Assembly (NCBI RefSeq): GCF_014837015.1
Contig: NZ_JACSPT010000003.1
Coordinates: 33,379 to 97,378, forward strand
Length of the DNA: 64,000 nucleotides
Source of the DNA: Acinetobacter pecorum
GTDB taxonomy: Bacteria > Pseudomonadota > Gammaproteobacteria > Pseudomonadales > Moraxellaceae
Reading direction: 5' to 3'
How positions within the stretch are numbered: position 1 is the first letter of the stretch; each line of letters opens with the position of its first letter. Under the pieces are notes generated by a model, which searched no databases, was not told the origin of the DNA, and saw only the letters and a list, made by a program, of their open reading frames with translations. This document shows, in pieces, positions 38,262-47,591 of this stretch. The position numbers and the translations under genes are program-made.

Positions 38262-40126
38262 TCAGTCTCTTTCTTAATTTTTAACTGATCACGCCCTGCC
38301 TGTTTGGCGGCATAGAGTTGCACATCTGCAGCTTTCATCAGTTCATGAATATCTGCATATATATGTGTTTGTGCAGTCCATGCTGCCCCCATACTGACCG
38401 TAATATATTTTTTTGCATCTGGCCGGTTCAGATGTTCCATACGTTGTTCCCGAATCTGCTCTAATACATTTTCCAGATTTTTCAAGGCAGTTTGAACCGG
38501 TATATCTGTGAGCAGAATCGCAAACTCTTCGCCACCATAACGTGCCAGATAACCCGACGGCGGCAAGGCTTGCTGGATAATCCTGACCAGATTTTTCAGG
38601 ACGTCATCCCCCTTTAAATGGCCATAATAGTCATTATAGTTTTTGAAATAGTCGACATCGAGCATGGCAAAAACCAGCGTATGTTGCAGCTGCTGCCGGG
38701 TCTGCAAAAACTGCTGCTGGATTTCATGATTTAAAGCGCGCCGGTTAAAGGCACCTGTCAGTGCATCAGTATTCATCTGCTGCTCTAATTTAGCATTCAG
38801 TTCATGCAGTTGCTGGGTACGTTCTTTGACTTTTTGATCGAGTGAATTGTTGAGAGCAATCAGATTCAGGTTCAACTGTTCGGTCTCATAAGTTTGATGC
38901 GCATAATGCCTCGACTGCCGGAACATGATTAATAACGCGTAGATACTGGTTGAGATAAAGAACAGATGCGTCGTTTTAATTACATTGATCAGCAATAGAT
39001 AATCATTCAAAAACGTCAGACAGAGGAAAATAATCGCAATCAGATTCAAACGCGAATAATGTTCTTTATAGCGTAGAGTCTGATAAAAGCCGTACATAAA
39101 ATTGGCAAGGATGACTAAAGCATAGATCGCACTAAACAGAGCCAGACGCTCAAATATTTCCGGAGATGAAAAAAGGGTAATAATAATATTAAAGACCAAC
39201 AATATAACTGCAATATAATAAATCACCGGATTCAAATAGCGCCGGTTAAACAGATGCATATAGCTGAGAAAAAAGAATGCCGCAAAAAAAGTAAACAGAT
39301 ACTCTAATCGGCTTCCCCACAACCAGTTGATATTGGTAAACACTGAATAAGCATAAGGTGCAGAAAACAGGTTATGCATGGCCAAAAAGACAATAAACCA
39401 GCCAAAAACAAAGATACTTTTACTGTTGCGTTCTCGAGATCCTCTGAATATCGAAAACAGAATGGTAAACACCCCTACCCCAAATACTGCACCGCACACC
39501 ATGGCAATACTCATCATGAGCTGCTGGAATTGGCGATTGATTGTCGCCGCAATGCCGATCTGCATCGGTCGTTCGAGGCCGCCATGCAAATGGGTATAAT
39601 TCGAGGCCTGAATACTTAAGGTAATATATTCAGTGTCTGGAACAAAATAGCCAATCCGCGGTGCTTTTTCAGTCACCTGTTTTTCAGGTGTGGTACTGAT
39701 TTCTCCGAGTCGAACGATAAACTGTCCATTGACATACATTCGATAGGCGCCGTACTGGGTTGGAATCCGGATCGCAATCCGTCGTCCGAGAAACTCTTTT
39801 GGAATTTTAAAATGACCAATGAAAGTCCCATAACCCGCATTTGAGCCTGCCAAGGTTTTAAAAGAAGCTGGCAATTGAACGGTTTTTGACTGGAGTATGG
39901 AGCTGGGCTGAACTATAAACTGGTTCGGGTAGAACCACCATTTTCCCTGCAAAGAACTACTGCTATGTTCGGTAAAATGGACTTCTGTAACCTCATTTTG
40001 AGATTGCTGCTGAAATGATGGCGATGTGAGTTCGTTCTGAGCGATCGCTGGACTAGTTATGCAAGTCAGCCAGCTAAAGGTCCAGATAAATACGATAAAA
40101 AAGACATTCCTTATCAATTTATGCAA
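38258..40126 (-). CDS. 7TM-domain diguanylate cyclase
   Basis: A 622-residue sensor that makes cyclic di-GMP. It has a signal sequence (residues 1-29), a periplasmic 7TMR-DISM-type domain (about 55-195), seven membrane helices (about 200-400), a coiled-coil linker (about 415-455) and a C-terminal GGDEF domain with RYGGEEF near residue 525, a functional active-site variant. It also has the upstream NTDALTGAFNRRAL and DVDYFKNYND motifs. It likely links a periplasmic carbohydrate-like or other ligand to biofilm and motility control; the ligand is not known. Converges on the GNAT gene. Confidence 0.9.
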   Translation of the reverse strand: MHKLIRNVFFIVFIWTFSWLTCITSPAIAQNELTSPSFQQQSQNEVTEVHFTEHSSSSLQGKWWFYPNQFIVQPSSILQSKTVQLPASFKTLAGSNAGYGTFIGHFKIPKEFLGRRIAIRIPTQYGAYRMYVNGQFIVRLGEISTTPEKQVTEKAPRIGYFVPDTEYITLSIQASNYTHLHGGLERPMQIGIAATINRQFQQLMMSIAMVCGAVFGVGVFTILFSIFRGSRERNSKSIFVFGWFIVFLAMHNLFSAPYAYSVFTNINWLWGSRLEYLFTFFAAFFFLSYMHLFNRRYLNPVIYYIAVILLVFNIIITLFSSPEIFERLALFSAIYALVILANFMYGFYQTLRYKEHYSRLNLIAIIFLCLTFLNDYLLLINVIKTTHLFFISTSIYALLIMFRQSRHYAHQTYETEQLNLNLIALNNSLDQKVKERTQQLHELNAKLEQQMNTDALTGAFNRRALNHEIQQQFLQTRQQLQHTLVFAMLDVDYFKNYNDYYGHLKGDDVLKNLVRIIQQALPPSGYLARYGGEEFAILLTDIPVQTALKNLENVLEQIREQRMEHLNRPDAKKYITVSMGAAWTAQTHIYADIHELMKAADVQLYAAKQAGRDQLKIKKETD

Positions 40127-40209
40127 ATACGTTATATCTCAAGATAATTGTTTATTATTCTTATAATTTACAAGGAATATTTATGATTTCAAATGTTTTT
40201 TGTATTTAG

Positions 40210-40244
40210 TCCGGTACAACCTGTATTGGGTTGACTGCACCGGA
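40210..40244 (-). other. Imperfect inverted repeat downstream of the FKBP gene
   Basis: TCCGGT and ACCGGA form outer arms, and CAACC and GGTTG form inner arms, separated by small unpaired bulges. It lies 57 nt beyond the FKBP stop on the minus strand with no T run, so a terminator role is uncertain. Confidence 0.4.
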
Positions 40245-40300
40245 AAAGCTCAAATATTTTAATTAGAGAAAACTATTTATGTCTCGCTAATTATATTGTT

Positions 40301-40639
40301 TTAATCACGTGTTTTTACATCAAACAATTCAATTTCAAAAATCAGGTTGGAATTGGCTGGAATGACCTTCCCCATTTTACGTTCGCCATAAGCCAAATGT
40401 GCAGGTACCATCAGTTTACGTTTACCACCAACTTTCATTCCCAGAATGCCCTGATCCCAGCCTTTAATCACACGCCCTGTACCAATGACAGTTTCAAAAT
40501 AATTGCCTCGGTCAATGGATGAATCAAACTTGGTTCCATCTTCCAGCCATCCAGTGTAATGCGTGGTAATTAAAGCGCCTTTTACCGCTTCTTTCCCTTC
40601 ACCTACTTTTAAATCAATAATTTCAAGTTCGTTTATCAT
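40301..40639 (-). CDS. FKBP-type peptidyl-prolyl isomerase
   Basis: A 112-residue single-domain FKBP, cytosolic, with no signal peptide. The complete fold is visible, including the active-site segments VTTHYTGWLEDGTKFDSS-like LITTHYTGWLEDGTKFDSS and VIKGWDQGILGMKVGGKRKLMVPAHLAYGERKMG, and the C-terminal NSNLIFEIELFDV. The ATG at 40639 is preferred over 40645 because AGG sits 9 nt upstream of it. Confidence 0.93.
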   Translation of the reverse strand: MINELEIIDLKVGEGKEAVKGALITTHYTGWLEDGTKFDSSIDRGNYFETVIGTGRVIKGWDQGILGMKVGGKRKLMVPAHLAYGERKMGKVIPANSNLIFEIELFDVKTRD

Positions 40640-40724
40640 CGTCATTTACCTGAGATTAGCACTAAATTTAGAGTTCAGTATAAACTGGATTGAGCTAAAT
40701 TCCTTGGCCTTTAGCTTCAATAGG

Positions 40725-41348
40725 TCAAAAGCTGAGTTTCTGAATCTTCTTATCCTGTAATAAATACTGGGTTAATTTCTGATGATTTTTAGCTGACCCC
40801 ATCAGGATCCAGCGGCTTGTAATCTGCTGGTCGATTTTTTGCTGGCTGGAATGAATCACTTTTAATTTGTATCGTTTAAACAGTTTTTCATAATGTTCCG
40901 GCTCATGCTGCTCGAAAGGACAGACAATTTCGTAGTTACGTTCATGATTCAGATGCTCGATACCACGTTGCACATAGACCAATAGGACCAGTACGATCAA
41001 CACGATCACCGTTGTCCAAATACTTAACAGTTCATAACCCGCACCGACTGCCATGCCCAGTGCCGCTGTCATCCAGATCGTGGTTGCAGTGGTAATACCA
41101 GAAACCCGGTTATCATCTTTTAAAATTACTCCGGCTCCCAGAAAACCCAAACCGGTTAAAACATTGGCTGCCAGACGGTCAGGGTTGTCCACGCCGATTT
41201 TTAAAGAAATAATGGTAAACAGACAGGAACTCAGACTGACTATGATCATGGTGCGCAGTCCGGCAGATTTACTGTGATATTCCCGTTCTGCCCCAATGAT
41301 TGCACCAATCACGACTGCTAATAGCAACTCATAAAGTTCATGATACAT
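40725..41348 (-). CDS. MgtC/SapB-family membrane protein
   Basis: A 207-residue protein. The N-terminal 130 residues form the MgtC domain with four or five helices (IIGAEREYHSKSAGLRTMIIVSLSSCLF, then LTGLGFLGAGVILKDDNRVSGITTATTIWMTAALGMAVGAG), and the C-terminal 80 residues are a soluble ACT-like extension. Relatives affect magnesium homeostasis or virulence; a magnesium role here is possible but not shown. The ATG at 41348 is preferred; a longer frame to 41423 adds unrelated residues. Confidence 0.88.
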   Translation of the reverse strand: MYHELYELLLAVVIGAIIGAEREYHSKSAGLRTMIIVSLSSCLFTIISLKIGVDNPDRLAANVLTGLGFLGAGVILKDDNRVSGITTATTIWMTAALGMAVGAGYELLSIWTTVIVLIVLVLLVYVQRGIEHLNHERNYEIVCPFEQHEPEHYEKLFKRYKLKVIHSSQQKIDQQITSRWILMGSAKNHQKLTQYLLQDKKIQKLSF

Positions 41349-41435
41349 GCTTCGTCCAGAGAACTTATTTTTCTCTCCAGATATACGAAATAGTGAGGCA
41401 AGGATACAAGTTGAAACTTGCATCCTTGTGAATTC

Positions 41436-41966
41436 TTATTGTAACTGTTCCCACTCTACAATCACTTGACCCTGATCACCAATCAAGGTCCATTCCCCAT
41501 CCATCACATTTAACTGTAACTGCATGGTGCGTGTACACAATTGTGGTAATGCATCAGTGGTTGCAGTGGATAATTTCCATACTTCCACATTTTTTAAGGT
41601 TTTTAACTTGCTGCTACGCTTATACCATTCATCTACCGCAGAACCATAGGTCACGACTGCGACCTGCTTGCAACGCGCACTGGCCTTTTTGACTTTATCT
41701 TCGTCCGGACTGCCCACTTCAATCCATTTGACCAGTTGCCCGGTCAGATCCTTTTCCCAGAGTGCCGGCTCATCCGTTTCGAACAGATCCTTGGTAAATT
41801 CCAGTGCTTCATCGGCATAGCGCGCATAGGCCAGAATACGCACCATCAAGCGTTCAATGGTTTCCGAAGGATGCAGTGCCATCGTCAGTTGATAGTCTTC
41901 ATAACGATGCGTATCCATATCCGCAATATTCAAATCAACTTTATAAATCGTCGCTTTTAACGCCAT
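41436..41966 (-). CDS. YaeQ-family protein
   Basis: A 176-residue protein matching the YaeQ family: MALKATIYKVDLNIADMDTHRYEDYQLTMALHPSET at the N-terminus and RCKQVAVVTYGSAVDEWYKR in the middle. The fold resembles PD-(D/E)XK nucleases but catalysis is not established, and the role is unknown. GAGGA lies 9 nt before the ATG at 41966. It is 102 nt from the CobW-like gene on the same strand. Confidence 0.92.
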   Translation of the reverse strand: MALKATIYKVDLNIADMDTHRYEDYQLTMALHPSETIERLMVRILAYARYADEALEFTKDLFETDEPALWEKDLTGQLVKWIEVGSPDEDKVKKASARCKQVAVVTYGSAVDEWYKRSSKLKTLKNVEVWKLSTATTDALPQLCTRTMQLQLNVMDGEWTLIGDQGQVIVEWEQLQ

Positions 41967-42067
41967 CACACAATCCTCAAATTTGGCGCTTAGCATATAA
42001 GATTTAGCACAATTTTGCTGAACAGATTTAGGTCAAAGATTCATTCAGCGTACTAGAAATAGTGCTG

Positions 42068-43075
42068 TTATTTTTCTGGATCGATACGGCATTGCATCAG
42101 GGCAGTTTCAAATGCCAGCCAATCGCGTGACTGTTGATAAATCACTTCCACCCGGTTATCAATACCTTCATCTGCCGACTGATAATTGAACTGTTCCGGA
42201 TTGAAATTAAAACTTTTCCAGCCCTGATCGGTATGGAAAATCCCCTTGATTCTAAGCCAGTCTTTTTGTTCACACAGCAGATCCAGCAGATCATAAAAAT
42301 TAAACTGCCAGCGTTTTGGCAATTTCCAGCCTGCGACCTGATATCCCTGGGCACTTTCTACATAATGATAAGGCATCTGTTGAATGACTACGGAAGTGTC
42401 TGCGGACGAGATCGTCTGTTGCTGTTTTAACAAGGGCTGGATCTTACGGGCCGAACCCTGATAATCCTGCCTGATCTGTTCAATATTGAGCTGTCCCTGC
42501 TCAGTCAGCAGCCACTGTTGGGCATAAGGTTGATATTCTGCCTGAAGTTGTGCGAGCGCTGCGTTATCTTCGGCTGTCATCAAATCAGCATGTGAAATCA
42601 CCACGATCTGCGCTGCCTTGAGTTGGTCTGCATACAGGTTTTGCTGGGTCCAGTCCCGGTCATGCAAACGCGAACCATCCACCACGGTGACTAAAGCCTG
42701 CATGTTCAAATGGCTATGCCAGTGCGGTTCGGTCAGCTGTTCCAATAATTGTCCCGGGTGCCCCAGCCCGGTAGGTTCGATAAACAGGCGATCCAGTTTT
42801 ACTTCTGACAGCAAGCGCGATAAGGCGATTTGCATCGGCAATTGGCTACTGCAACATAGACAGCCACCCAATAGCTCTTTGACTGCATAACCCTGATCTT
42901 GCGGCAATAACTGCTGGTCTACCCCAATCTGGCCAAACTCATTCATCAGCACTGCCCAGATTTCCTGTTTCGGTTTCTGCTGTAGTAAATGTTTGAGTAG
43001 TGTGGTTTTACCTGCACCTAAAAATCCGGAAATGATATGGACAGGAATAGCCTGTGATGCTGACAGAATTTTCAA
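42068..43075 (-). CDS. CobW/COG0523-family GTPase
   Basis: A 335-residue P-loop GTPase with the Walker A GFLGAGKTTLLKHLL (residues 18-32), the metal-chaperone motif GGCLCCSSQ (about residues 74-82, CxCC) that binds zinc or another metal, the Walker B-like FIEPTGLGHPGQ and a C-terminal CobW domain. Such proteins deliver Zn, Co, Ni or Fe to target enzymes. The start codon is probably TTG, as no ATG fits the family N-terminus. No zinc-regulator box was recognised upstream, so the metal is undetermined. Confidence 0.88.
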   Translation of the reverse strand: MKILSASQAIPVHIISGFLGAGKTTLLKHLLQQKPKQEIWAVLMNEFGQIGVDQQLLPQDQGYAVKELLGGCLCCSSQLPMQIALSRLLSEVKLDRLFIEPTGLGHPGQLLEQLTEPHWHSHLNMQALVTVVDGSRLHDRDWTQQNLYADQLKAAQIVVISHADLMTAEDNAALAQLQAEYQPYAQQWLLTEQGQLNIEQIRQDYQGSARKIQPLLKQQQTISSADTSVVIQQMPYHYVESAQGYQVAGWKLPKRWQFNFYDLLDLLCEQKDWLRIKGIFHTDQGWKSFNFNPEQFNYQSADEGIDNRVEVIYQQSRDWLAFETALMQCRIDPEK

Positions 43076-43464
43076 AATCGGCTCTCAAGAGATTGAATAG
43101 AAATAGCAATGCTCTGCATTATAAAGCACGGCCAGATTATAAAATGCGTCTTCTTAATAAACACATGATGAAATTACAGATTCCAAAATTCATGGAATCA
43201 TCCAGAATCTTCAATTTGCTATGTTAACTTTTATTGCCAATATAATTTTTGAAATATTCATACACATTTTTATTGAATAAAACTCTGCATAATTAACAGA
43301 AATAAAACAACTTTCTCAGTTTTGTATTGCTTTGGTTATTGCCTACGTGTCGCTTTTGTTAATTGGTTTGCCTCGTAAAATTTCAGTGCTTAGGATGAGC
43401 ATCTGTCGAATTGATGTGATGGTCAATTCCGCAGATTAATAACCTGAATAAAAGGATGCCAAAA
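43076..43464. other. Intergenic region between divergent genes
   Basis: 389 nt of AT-rich DNA upstream of both the CobW-type gene and the secreted small protein. I saw no convincing small gene or structured element. Confidence 0.5.
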
Positions 43465-43710
43465 ATGAACTATGCACAAATCTTACTCGCCACGACTCTT
43501 ACTGCTGCTGCAGCTACCAGTTTTGCAGACAGCAAAACCACAGATGCAAAAACCACCACTGAAGAAAAAGTGGTCGTGAGCACCCAAGAATTACCTGAAT
43601 CAAATGCGCCGGTTGCAGGTGCATCTGCAGAGCAGCCTGCTGCCTCTGAAGCAGCTGCATCTGAAGCTACTGCAGACAGTACAACACCAGCAAAACCTGC
43701 TGCACGTTAA
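43465..43710 (+). CDS. Small secreted low-complexity protein
   Basis: An 81-residue protein with a signal sequence (NYAQILLATTLTAAAATSFA) and a mature part rich in Ala, Thr, Glu and Ser, with PAASEAAASEATADS-type low complexity and no cysteines. AAAGGA lies 8-9 nt before the ATG. Such sequences may be disordered periplasmic proteins; the function is unknown. Confidence 0.65.
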   Translation: MNYAQILLATTLTAAAATSFADSKTTDAKTTTEEKVVVSTQELPESNAPVAGASAEQPAASEAAASEATADSTTPAKPAAR

Positions 43711-44057
43711 GTTATTAGATGACTCGTTTAACCCTATAAGGATATTCGTGACAGTATTTCTCCAGTAGGCTGTGTCCTAGGCTGTCCGATATTTTTCGAT
43801 GCTGAATCATGCTTGATGCTGGTTCAGCATTTTTATTGCACAGAATCTATTTAGAGCCATAGTCAAAACTAATCACAGAATTAATAGCAGCTATCAAATT
43901 TATATTAATTTTATTTTTAAATTCAATTGATTAACTAAAAATAATCTATCAAATTCAATATTTATCATATCCTTCAGCTACTATCGCATAACTTGTTTCT
44001 GGTGTTCAGCTGTTCCTTAATAGCCTTAAATGCAAGTCGATTGAATGGACATTCGCT
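43711..44057. other. Intergenic region with one hairpin
   Basis: 347 nt between the secreted protein and the monooxygenase gene, mostly AT-rich. Only the terminator-like hairpin at 43799-43835 was recognised. Confidence 0.5.
43799..43835 (+). terminator. Terminator after the small secreted protein gene
   Basis: ATGCTGAA and TTCAGCAT form an 8-bp stem with a long loop, followed by TTTTTATT. Confidence 0.6.
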
Positions 44058-45662
44058 ATGAGCAATACCAATTACACTACTGAAGTGGCAATCCTGGGTG
44101 CCGGACCCGTAGGCTTAACCCTTGCCAACTATCTGAGCAAACAAGGCGTAGTTGTCACGATTGTCGAGCAACTGGATAGTTTGATTGATTACCCACGTGC
44201 GATTGGAATCGATGATGAATCCTTGCGTACTATTCAGTCTTTAGGTTTAGTCGAGCAAGTTTTACCACATACCACCCCAAATCATGCAATGCGTTTCTTG
44301 ACCCCGAAAGGACGCTGTTTTGCAGATATTCAGCCTTTGACGCGTGAGTTTGGCTTCCCGCGCCGTAATGCTTTTATTCAGCCACAAGTCGACAACGTGC
44401 TGCTGCAGGGCTTGAAACAATATAAAAACACCCAAGTGCTATTCTCACGTCAATTGACCCATTTTAGTCAGGATGCTGAAGGCGTGACACTCAATCTGCA
44501 AAATAAGGATGGCGTTGCAGAAACCTTACGCGCTCAATATCTGATTGCCTGTGATGGCGGTAATTCTTATATACGCCGTAACCTGGGTATTGCATTTGAA
44601 GGTGAAACCGCACCGAATCAATGGATCGTGATCGACCTTGAGAATGACCCTCTCGCTACACCGCATATCTATTTATGTTGTGATCCGGTACGTCCTTATG
44701 TATCGGCAGCATTGCCACACGGTATTCGACGTTTTGAATTTATGGTCATGCCAGGCGAAACCCAGGAAGAACTGAGCAAACCGGAAAATATTGCCAAACT
44801 TCTGTCCAAGGTTTTACCAAGCACGGATGGTATTGAAGTAATCCGTCAGCGTGTTTATACCCATAATGCCCGTATTGCCGACAAGTTCCGTGTCGACCGA
44901 ATTCTGCTTGCCGGTGATGCTGCGCACATCATGCCAGTATGGCAGGGTCAGGGTTATAACAGCGGTATGCGTGATGCCTTTAACCTGGCCTGGAAAATGG
45001 CAATGGTCATTCAGGGCAAAGCGACAGCTGAACTGTTGGATTCTTACCAGATCGAGCGGAAAGATCATGCCAAAGCCATGATTGATCTCTCCGTTATGGC
45101 CGGCCATGTACTGGCACCACCGAAAAAATGGCAGGGTTTTGTCCGTGACGGTATTGCCTATGCCCTGAACTATATCAAACCCATCAAACAGTACCTGCTG
45201 GAAATGCGCTTTAAACCGATGCCTAAATATCATGACGGCGCACTTTTGAGTAACGGTGCCAAGAACTCTCCAGTCGGCAAGATGTTTATCCAGCCACAGG
45301 TTAGACTTGAGTCAGGTGAAAAAGTTTTACTGGATGACGTAATTGCTAATGATTTTGCAATTATTGCTTGGGGTGTAGACCCGCAATGGGGTATTTCGGA
45401 TGCCACCATGCAAATCTGGAAAAAATTAGGCGTCAAATTTATTCAGGTCATTCCCGAAGTTCAACTGGGCAATAAAAACCGCAAGCAATTTGAAGGCGTG
45501 ATTACCGTTGGTGACATCGGCACTGATATTCGCAGCTGGTTCGGTAAAACCACTGAGTCAGTCGTTATTTTACGACCTGACCGTTTTGTGGCAGCCCTAG
45601 CGATTCCACAAACACTGGATCATATCAGCCAGCAGCTGTTTAAAAAGCTGCATGTAAAATAA
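44058..45662 (+). CDS. MhpA-type FAD-dependent monooxygenase
   Basis: A 534-residue class A flavoprotein hydroxylase. It has the FAD-binding [17 protein letters not shown] (GxGxxG) at the N-terminus, [18 protein letters not shown] in the middle (the DG motif) and [34 protein letters not shown] (GD motif). It resembles MhpA, which hydroxylates 3-(3-hydroxyphenyl)propionate, and the length fits. None of the ring-cleavage genes mhpBCD is nearby, so the true substrate is uncertain. A terminator follows 43 nt later. Confidence 0.85.
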   Translation: MSNTNYTTEVAILGAGPVGLTLANYLSKQGVVVTIVEQLDSLIDYPRAIGIDDESLRTIQSLGLVEQVLPHTTPNHAMRFLTPKGRCFADIQPLTREFGFPRRNAFIQPQVDNVLLQGLKQYKNTQVLFSRQLTHFSQDAEGVTLNLQNKDGVAETLRAQYLIACDGGNSYIRRNLGIAFEGETAPNQWIVIDLENDPLATPHIYLCCDPVRPYVSAALPHGIRRFEFMVMPGETQEELSKPENIAKLLSKVLPSTDGIEVIRQRVYTHNARIADKFRVDRILLAGDAAHIMPVWQGQGYNSGMRDAFNLAWKMAMVIQGKATAELLDSYQIERKDHAKAMIDLSVMAGHVLAPPKKWQGFVRDGIAYALNYIKPIKQYLLEMRFKPMPKYHDGALLSNGAKNSPVGKMFIQPQVRLESGEKVLLDDVIANDFAIIAWGVDPQWGISDATMQIWKKLGVKFIQVIPEVQLGNKNRKQFEGVITVGDIGTDIRSWFGKTTESVVILRPDRFVAALAIPQTLDHISQQLFKKLHVK

Positions 45663-45705
45663 TTACGAGCATAAAATACACTTACTGAATTACATTCAGA
45701 GACCT

Positions 45706-45732
45706 GACCACGTGAAAACGTGGTCTTTTTTT
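45706..45732 (+). terminator. Terminator after the monooxygenase gene
   Basis: GACCACGT and ACGTGGTC form a perfect 8-bp stem with GAAA loop, then a T run. Confidence 0.9.
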
Positions 45733-45856
45733 ATGTGTATTTTTTCTTGCACAGGGCTTGTTTATAAGTTGCTTTCTTTAAGGTCAATGTCTCATTATTC
45801 AAGAAAAAGAGCATGTCTGTCAGAAAATATATGAACCACACTTTTTTTTATTGAAC

Positions 45857-46474
45857 TTAGGCATTGATTTTCTGTAACCAGGGTATATCTTTCATTGAGT
45901 CACGCTGCGCCAGCAACTGAATAAAGGGCTTGAACTCATCCAGATAGGGCAATATTTTCAAAGAAATGGCAAAAATCAGCCAGTACCCCAGAAATACATC
46001 TGCAGCTGAAATTTTCTCACCCAGCAGATATGGATTGGCTTCTTGCATACCTTTTTTGAGAAAGGCTAATAGGCTCTGTGCATGACCAAAGCTCAAGCTC
46101 CGTGTTCTTTGCTCAATCTGTTCATCCGGTACGCCCAATCCTTTTAAATCCATAAATTCCGTTAAAGGGCCATGAGTAAAGAACATCCATTTCAGATAAG
46201 CGCCGCGTTTGGGATCATCCAGAGTCGGTGCCAAACCTTTTTCTATATATTTATCGGCCAGATAGGTAAAGATGGCCGCAACTTCAGTAATTATCACGTC
46301 CTGATCGACCAGACAAGGTACTTTGCCCATGGGATTAATCGCTAAATATTCGGCCTGATGCATGTTTTCATAAGGTACGTTTATAATTTCAACCTGGTCT
46401 GTAATGCCCAACTCCTGTAATAAAAGCATTACAGTCATGCCACGGGACTGGGGATTGCTATATAACTTCATCAT
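45857..46474 (-). CDS. Glutathione S-transferase family protein
   Basis: A 205-residue GST: the N-terminal thioredoxin-fold domain with MKLYSNPQSRGMTVMLLLQELG (Ser near position 9 is a candidate active-site residue) and the cis-Pro motif GKVPCLVD, then the helical C-terminal domain. The substrate is unknown; it may help detoxify electrophiles. It is a single gene 219 nt from the lysR gene. Tandem ATGs mark the start. Confidence 0.87.
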   Translation of the reverse strand: MMKLYSNPQSRGMTVMLLLQELGITDQVEIINVPYENMHQAEYLAINPMGKVPCLVDQDVIITEVAAIFTYLADKYIEKGLAPTLDDPKRGAYLKWMFFTHGPLTEFMDLKGLGVPDEQIEQRTRSLSFGHAQSLLAFLKKGMQEANPYLLGEKISAADVFLGYWLIFAISLKILPYLDEFKPFIQLLAQRDSMKDIPWLQKINA

Positions 46475-46693
46475 TTTTATTCACCCTCTGCTGTTATTTT
46501 AATTTTTTAATGCAACTTTTTTTTATTGGCTGCCTTTGATTTCTCTCAATGCAAGAAAAATCAAAGATATCATGTTAAAAAAAATCTAGTATAAAGTGCT
46601 TCGATAGCCTGTGAAGAACGATTATGTGACAGATTTATCTGCCGAAGCCTTTTTGCTGTTTAAAAACCTGCGGTGCTATCAGGTCTTTCTTTT

Positions 46694-47587
46694 TTAAAAG
46701 AAACCCATATAAAACTGTTCTTTCAGGATTTTTAAAATGAGTTCAAGCAGCTCGTTTTTCTGTCCTTTACGATAACTGGCATACAGATTAATCATCGGCA
46801 AGGGTTCAATGGTATTTTTGACGATAATTTTATCCCCCAATAACGGGATCACATAAGCCGGAACCAGGCTCCAGCCCACGCCCATCCCGACCAGATTGAC
46901 ATTGAGCAAGATATTGGTGGAGTGCTGGACCACATTCACATTCAGTTTGGATTGCTTGAAAAAGTCAGTGATGATTTTATGGAGTTGTGGTGAAGCATCT
47001 TCATCACTAATTACAAAATCCTGATGATTAAAGCTCTTGATACTCACATGGCGCTGCTCAGCAAGCGGTGAATCCTTAGGCATAATCAAGGCCAGCGGCT
47101 CACTAAAAATTTGCACATGTTCCAGCTCATCAGACTCATCGACATAGCGGGTAAAGGCAATATCAATCTCGCCTTTTTTTAAGGCCTTTAACTGGCTGGC
47201 ATCGGTCAGGCTATGAAAATGAATTTTAATATTCGGGAAATGTGCGCGTATATTCGGCATGATATAAGGGAAGATTTTCATTTCCGCGACCGGCACGAAA
47301 CCGATATTTAACTGATCCTGCTGTGCATTTGCGATCTGTCTGGCGCTCTGTATAGCACGCTCTGCATGTTCAATACTCAATAAGGCTTCTGTCAAAAATG
47401 CCTGCCCAGCTTCAGTCAGCCCGACCTTACGGTTATTGCGCTCTAGCAACTGTACGCCGACCTCACGTTCCAGATCCTTGATTTGCTGGCTAAGTGAAGG
47501 CTGTACCGTATTTAATTTTTCTGCGGCACGGGTGAAGTTCAGCTCCTGTGCCACGGTCACGAAATAGCGTAAATGTCTTAATTCCAT
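46694..47587 (-). CDS. LysR-family transcriptional regulator
   Basis: A 297-residue LysR-type regulator. The N-terminal winged helix-turn-helix is MELRHLRYFVTVAQELNFTRAAEKLNTVQPSLSQQIKDLEREVGVQLLERNNRKVGLTEAGQAFL, and the rest is the ligand-binding domain, related in pattern to CatM/BenM. GGAG lies 7 nt before the ATG at 47587. It starts 4 nt after the MFS stop codon and is the last gene of the tetR-MFS-lysR cluster; the ligand is unknown. Confidence 0.92.
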   Translation of the reverse strand: MELRHLRYFVTVAQELNFTRAAEKLNTVQPSLSQQIKDLEREVGVQLLERNNRKVGLTEAGQAFLTEALLSIEHAERAIQSARQIANAQQDQLNIGFVPVAEMKIFPYIMPNIRAHFPNIKIHFHSLTDASQLKALKKGEIDIAFTRYVDESDELEHVQIFSEPLALIMPKDSPLAEQRHVSIKSFNHQDFVISDEDASPQLHKIITDFFKQSKLNVNVVQHSTNILLNVNLVGMGVGWSLVPAYVIPLLGDKIIVKNTIEPLPMINLYASYRKGQKNELLELILKILKEQFYMGFF

Positions 47588-47591
47588 CTTA

